Below, in pieces: positions 47,535 through 50,954 of a stretch of 50,954 bases of DNA. This DNA is from Alphaproteobacteria bacterium (GTDB taxonomy: Bacteria > Pseudomonadota > Alphaproteobacteria > RF32 > CAG-239). A program made the position numbers and the translations under genes. Numbering within the stretch: position 1 is the first letter of the stretch; each line of letters opens with the position of its first letter. The notes beneath the pieces are model-generated. The model was not told the origin of the DNA and made no database searches. It was given only the letters and a program-made list of their open reading frames with translations. The stretch is from the NCBI GenBank assembly GCA_017475525.1, contig JAFVFH010000054.1, positions 1 to 50,954 of the forward strand, in the 5' to 3' direction.

Positions 47535-50500
47535 TTATATCTCCTTAATTTGTGTGACACCGGAAACGGCACGCAATTTCGACAGAATGGTCGAATCGGC
47601 AAAAGCATAGCTGCCGGCAAGCTCGATTTTGACATACCAATCCTTTATGTCGGGAATGAGATAAACTTTGTTTGCGCCTTGTCTGTCTTGGCTCAATATT
47701 TGTTTGAGTTCACGGACGGCGGAAACATTGTTTAAATAGATAATCACACCATTGGCTTGCTCGGCAATGGACTGATCTAAAGTTTTGACCTCATTAATCA
47801 TCACACGGGGGCCTTTCTCGGGATCTTGCTTATCAATCAAGAGTTTAGCAAGAACAGGTTCGCCGGAAGTTAATATATGTTCGTATTTTGCCAAACCATC
47901 GGAGAAAATCATTGCTTCAACGGCGCCGGCATTATCGGACAAAGAAACAAAGGCATATTTGTTGCCTGACGTTTTGGCGATTCGCTTTTGAACATTTTCA
48001 ACACAAGCGGCAATGCTGGCTTGGATTTTGTCGCCAAGCTCGATATTCGACATGATTTGAGTGCAATTTTTCAAGCCTAATTTTTCAATGCTTTCCTTAT
48101 AGCCGTCAAGAGGGTGTGCCGAAAGATAAAAGCCGATGGCCTCTGCTTCCATGCGAAGCTTTTCTAAGTTCGGCCAATCGGGAACATCTTTGAGCTTGAT
48201 TTCCGAGCTCAATTCTTCAGCGCCGAAAAGCGATGACTGTGCGCTCGTTTTTGTTTCAGTCGAGGCTGAAATGTGTTTCAAAATGTTTTCAATGTTTTCA
48301 AAAAGCTTTTGACGATTTGTGTCAATCTCATCAAATGCACCGGCTTTAATGAGCTGTTCAAGCTGTTTGCGGTTGATGAATTTGATGTCGATTCGGTGGC
48401 AAAAATCGGAAATGCTTTTGAAATTTCCGTTTTTTTCACGCTCGGAGACAATGCCTTGCATGGCTGCCGCGCTGACGCCTTTGATGGCGCCCAAAGCATA
48501 GCGAATGTTGCCGTTTTCGACGGCAAATTCGGCATCTGATTTGTTGATATTCGGAGGCAAAACATCAAAGTGCATATCTTTACAATCAGCCACAAAGGTT
48601 GTGAGCTTATCGGTGTTGGTGATATCTAAATCCATTACTGCGCACATAAACTCAACAGGATAGTGGCATTTCAAATATGCCGTTTGATATGAAATAAGCG
48701 AATAAGCGGCGGCATGCGATTTGTTGAAACCATAGGAGGCAAATTTTTCCATTTGGTCGAAAATAGAGCTTGCAATATCTTCTTTGATGCCGTTTTCAAG
48801 CGCGCCTTTCATAAATTTTTCGCGTTGCTTCGGAATTTCCTGAATCTGTTTTTTGCCCATGACTTTACGGAGTTTGTCGGCCTCACCCATCGTGTAGCCG
48901 GCGAGGCTCCGCGCAATTTGCATGACCTGCTCTTGATAGACCATAATGCCGTATGTTTCATCCAAAATGGGCGCCAAGGCGGGGTGCAGATAGGTGATTT
49001 CTTCCTCACCGTGCTTGCGTTTGATGTATGTCGGGATATTATCCATCGGTCCCGGGCGATAGAGTGAAACAATAGCAATTAAATCTTCAAAGCGGTCAGG
49101 CTTGATTTGTTTGTGCACATTTTGCATGCCGGGCGATTCAAATTGGAATACGGCGCATGTATCGCCCCTTTGCATCATTTCATAAGTTTCTTTATCGTCT
49201 AACGGAATTGTTTCCATATCAAGTTTGATACCATGTGTTTTTTCAACCCAATCAACCGCCTTTTTGATGACGGTCAGGGTCTTTAAGCCTAAAAAGTCAA
49301 ACTTAATGAGTCCCGTTTCCTCGACAAACTTCATGTCATATTGTGTAACAGGCATTTCGGCGCGTGGGTCTTTATATAAAGGCACAAGCTCATCAAGCGG
49401 GCGATCGCCGATCACAACACCTGCGGCATGAACACCGGACTGACGATATAAGCCCTCTAACTTCATGCAGATGTCAAAAAGCTTGTTAATCTGCGGGTCG
49501 GAAGTGCGCATTTGCTCGAGTTCGGGCACCATTTCTAAAGCTTGTTTCAGAGAAACATTTTTGCCTTGAACGGGCGGTGGCACCATTTTAGAAAGCTTGT
49601 CGGCCTGTGAATAAGGCATTTGCATCACGCGTGCAACATCACGGATAACGTTTTTGGCTTGCAATTTGCCATAAGTGATGATTTGTGCAACATGGTCGAA
49701 ACCATACTTATTTTGCACATATTCAATCGTTTTCTCGCGATTTTCCTGACAGAAGTCAACGTCAAAGTCAGGCATGTTGACGCGGTCGGGGTTTAAGAAA
49801 CGCTCAAACAAAAGCTCTAATTTGATGGGGTCAAGTTCGGTGATTTTCAAAGACCAAGCCACAATTGAACCTGCACCCGAACCACGGCCGGGACCGACCG
49901 GAACACCGTGCGTTTTAGACCAACGGATAAAGTCGGACACAATCAGAAAATAGCCGGGGAAGCCCATGCGCTTGATGACGCTGAGCTCGTATTCAAGGCG
50001 CTCGTAATATTTTTTATCAATCTCGGCTCTTTGTTCTGCTGTCATATCAGGCGTGTAGACCTGTTTTTCCATGCGCTCTTTGAGGCCTTTGTATGCTTCT
50101 TCGGTGATAAACTCATCTTGGGTTTTGCCGTCCGGACACTCAAAAATCGGAAGCAAAGGCTTAACTTTTTCAGACAAATAGTTGCAACGTTTGGCAATGT
50201 TGACCGAATTTTCCAAAGCCTCAGGCAAATCTTGAAAAAGATCATGCATTTCCGCTTCGGTTTTGAGCCGATTGTTAATGGAAAACTTTTTGCGGTTGTC
50301 ATTGGCGATAACCTCGCCTGCGGCAATGCAAATCAGGGCATCGTGTGCCTCATACATCTCCGCATCAAGAAAAAAGGCTTCGTTGGTGGCAACAAGTGCA
50401 ATGTTGTGTTTGTATGCAAGGTCTATAAAATCTGCTTCTGTTTGCGATTCTTCCTGAAGGCCTATACGCGAAAGCTCGATATAAAGCCTGTCGCCGAAGA

Positions 50501-50954
50501 TTTTGTGCAAATGCTCGGTCAGTGCATCGGCTTCGTCTTTGCGATTTTCTAAAAGAAGCCTGCCGATAGGGCCTTCAAAACCGGCGGTTAAGGCAATCAA
50601 CCCTTCGTTTAATTCTTCCAAATCCTGATATGTCAGTTGAGGTTCGTCACCGTTTTGCGTGCTGTCCAAATAAAAACGCTTCATCAGCTTCATGATGTTT
50701 TGATAGCCCGTTTCATTTTGAACAAGCAAAATGAATTTGTCGCGCTCTAAGGTTTTGCCTTTTGACCTTAAAATATCATCAGAATCGGGGTTATGCAAAA
50801 AAAATTGGCAACCTAAAATCGGCTTGATGCCATCTGCTGAGGCATAGGCCGAAATCGCTTTACCGCCGAACATATTGCCCGTATCGGTCATGGCAACGGC
50901 GGGCATGTTCATCTCTTTTAAGCGATGGATTAAATCGCCGATTTTAATCGCTCC
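47535..50954 (-). CDS. dnaE: DNA polymerase III alpha subunit (5' end outside the window)
   Basis: Replicative polymerase. About 1139 residues are visible; the frame is open to the edge, where GAIKIGDLIHRLKEM corresponds to the PHP domain about 20 residues from the usual start. Motifs: PVGPGRGSGAGSIVAWSL, PDFDVDFCQENREKT (catalytic Asp pair), YGFNKSHAAAYSLISYQTAY, and a C-terminal OB-fold and tau-binding region (from about 960). Total length would be close to the E. coli 1160. It belongs to the DnaE1 type. Confidence 0.97.
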   Translation of the reverse strand, partial: GAIKIGDLIHRLKEMNMPAVAMTDTGNMFGGKAISAYASADGIKPILGCQFFLHNPDSDDILRSKGKTLERDKFILLVQNETGYQNIMKLMKRFYLDSTQNGDEPQLTYQDLEELNEGLIALTAGFEGPIGRLLLENRKDEADALTEHLHKIFGDRLYIELSRIGLQEESQTEADFIDLAYKHNIALVATNEAFFLDAEMYEAHDALICIAAGEVIANDNRKKFSINNRLKTEAEMHDLFQDLPEALENSVNIAKRCNYLSEKVKPLLPIFECPDGKTQDEFITEEAYKGLKERMEKQVYTPDMTAEQRAEIDKKYYERLEYELSVIKRMGFPGYFLIVSDFIRWSKTHGVPVGPGRGSGAGSIVAWSLKITELDPIKLELLFERFLNPDRVNMPDFDVDFCQENREKTIEYVQNKYGFDHVAQIITYGKLQAKNVIRDVARVMQMPYSQADKLSKMVPPPVQGKNVSLKQALEMVPELEQMRTSDPQINKLFDICMKLEGLYRQSGVHAAGVVIGDRPLDELVPLYKDPRAEMPVTQYDMKFVEETGLIKFDFLGLKTLTVIKKAVDWVEKTHGIKLDMETIPLDDKETYEMMQRGDTCAVFQFESPGMQNVHKQIKPDRFEDLIAIVSLYRPGPMDNIPTYIKRKHGEEEITYLHPALAPILDETYGIMVYQEQVMQIARSLAGYTMGEADKLRKVMGKKQIQEIPKQREKFMKGALENGIKEDIASSIFDQMEKFASYGFNKSHAAAYSLISYQTAYLKCHYPVEFMCAVMDLDITNTDKLTTFVADCKDMHFDVLPPNINKSDAEFAVENGNIRYALGAIKGVSAAAMQGIVSEREKNGNFKSISDFCHRIDIKFINRKQLEQLIKAGAFDEIDTNRQKLFENIENILKHISASTETKTSAQSSLFGAEELSSEIKLKDVPDWPNLEKLRMEAEAIGFYLSAHPLDGYKESIEKLGLKNCTQIMSNIELGDKIQASIAACVENVQKRIAKTSGNKYAFVSLSDNAGAVEAMIFSDGLAKYEHILTSGEPVLAKLLIDKQDPEKGPRVMINEVKTLDQSIAEQANGVIIYLNNVSAVRELKQILSQDRQGANKVYLIPDIKDWYVKIELAGSYAFADSTILSKLRAVSGVTQIKEI

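Overview
The window looks like the chromosome of a low-GC, anaerobic, probably gut-associated alphaproteobacterium. The evidence is a set of Gram-negative and alphaproteobacterial genes (a divergent MipZ-like protein, RlmH, RecX, a PF06347-type SH3 protein, an autotransporter, PBP1A, a conserved-type lipoprotein) next to a fermentative [FeFe]-hydrogenase/AdhE/Rex operon of a kind best known from Clostridia, and a BspA-like leucine-rich repeat protein. There is no rRNA, CRISPR array or intact transposase. Two tRNA genes (Ala-GGC, His-GTG) are present.

Layout. 1-2.9 kb: a left edge with a palindromic repeat, then a three-gene cluster (LRR + transglutaminase-like protein and two small proteins) behind a strong promoter. 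2.9-5.1 kb: rpsB-tsf, followed by a duplicated hairpin/terminator unit. 5.1-9.1 kb: a membrane sulfatase-fold phosphotransferase, an MmcQ/YjbR protein, tRNA-Ala with a partial upstream copy, and a sirtuin, separated by structured intergenic DNA. 9.1-17.2 kb: a seven-gene redox/fermentation operon (thioredoxin-like ferredoxin, sensory [FeFe]-hydrogenase with PAS, SpoIIE/PP2C phosphatase, second ferredoxin, group B-like [FeFe]-hydrogenase, AdhE, Rex) with a Rex-like operator at its promoter. 17.2-19.4 kb: a truncated gene copy, then a structured leader and a secreted YD-repeat-like protein. 19.6-20.4 kb: rpmH-rnpA-yidD. 20.5-31.7 kb: a large autotransporter, ugd, recX, hslO, a lipoprotein, yidC, engB, a Cys-rich DUF2769-like protein and a helical-repeat protein. 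31.7-36.9 kb: a pilin behind a leader with a terminator, mnmE, an SH3 protein, an M20 peptidase, rlmH and a Cys-rich secreted protein. 37-40.4 kb: PBP1A and a BspA-like protein behind the second copy of the structured leader. 40.4-51 kb: polA with an in-frame nonsense codon, a PfkB kinase, a MipZ-like protein, a DacA-like carboxypeptidase, tRNA-His with duplicated flanks, a membrane protein, and dnaE running off the right edge.

The most unusual features are not ordinary genes. (1) Two unrelated secreted proteins 20 kb apart share a promoter, a structured 5' leader ending in an intrinsic terminator, and a C-terminal tail of about 25 residues; together they look like a regulated surface-protein module. 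(2) The pilin leader can form mutually exclusive helices next to a terminator. (3) Both tRNA genes are bordered by partial copies of themselves across short spacers that share sequence words. (4) A hairpin element with a conserved loop and different stem arms occurs four times. (5) DNA polymerase I is interrupted 38 codons from its natural end.

The hydrogenase operon probably couples NADH/NAD+ sensing (Rex) and H2 or redox sensing (sensor hydrogenase plus phosphatase) to H2 and ethanol production. All functions are read from motifs. No database search or folding program was run.
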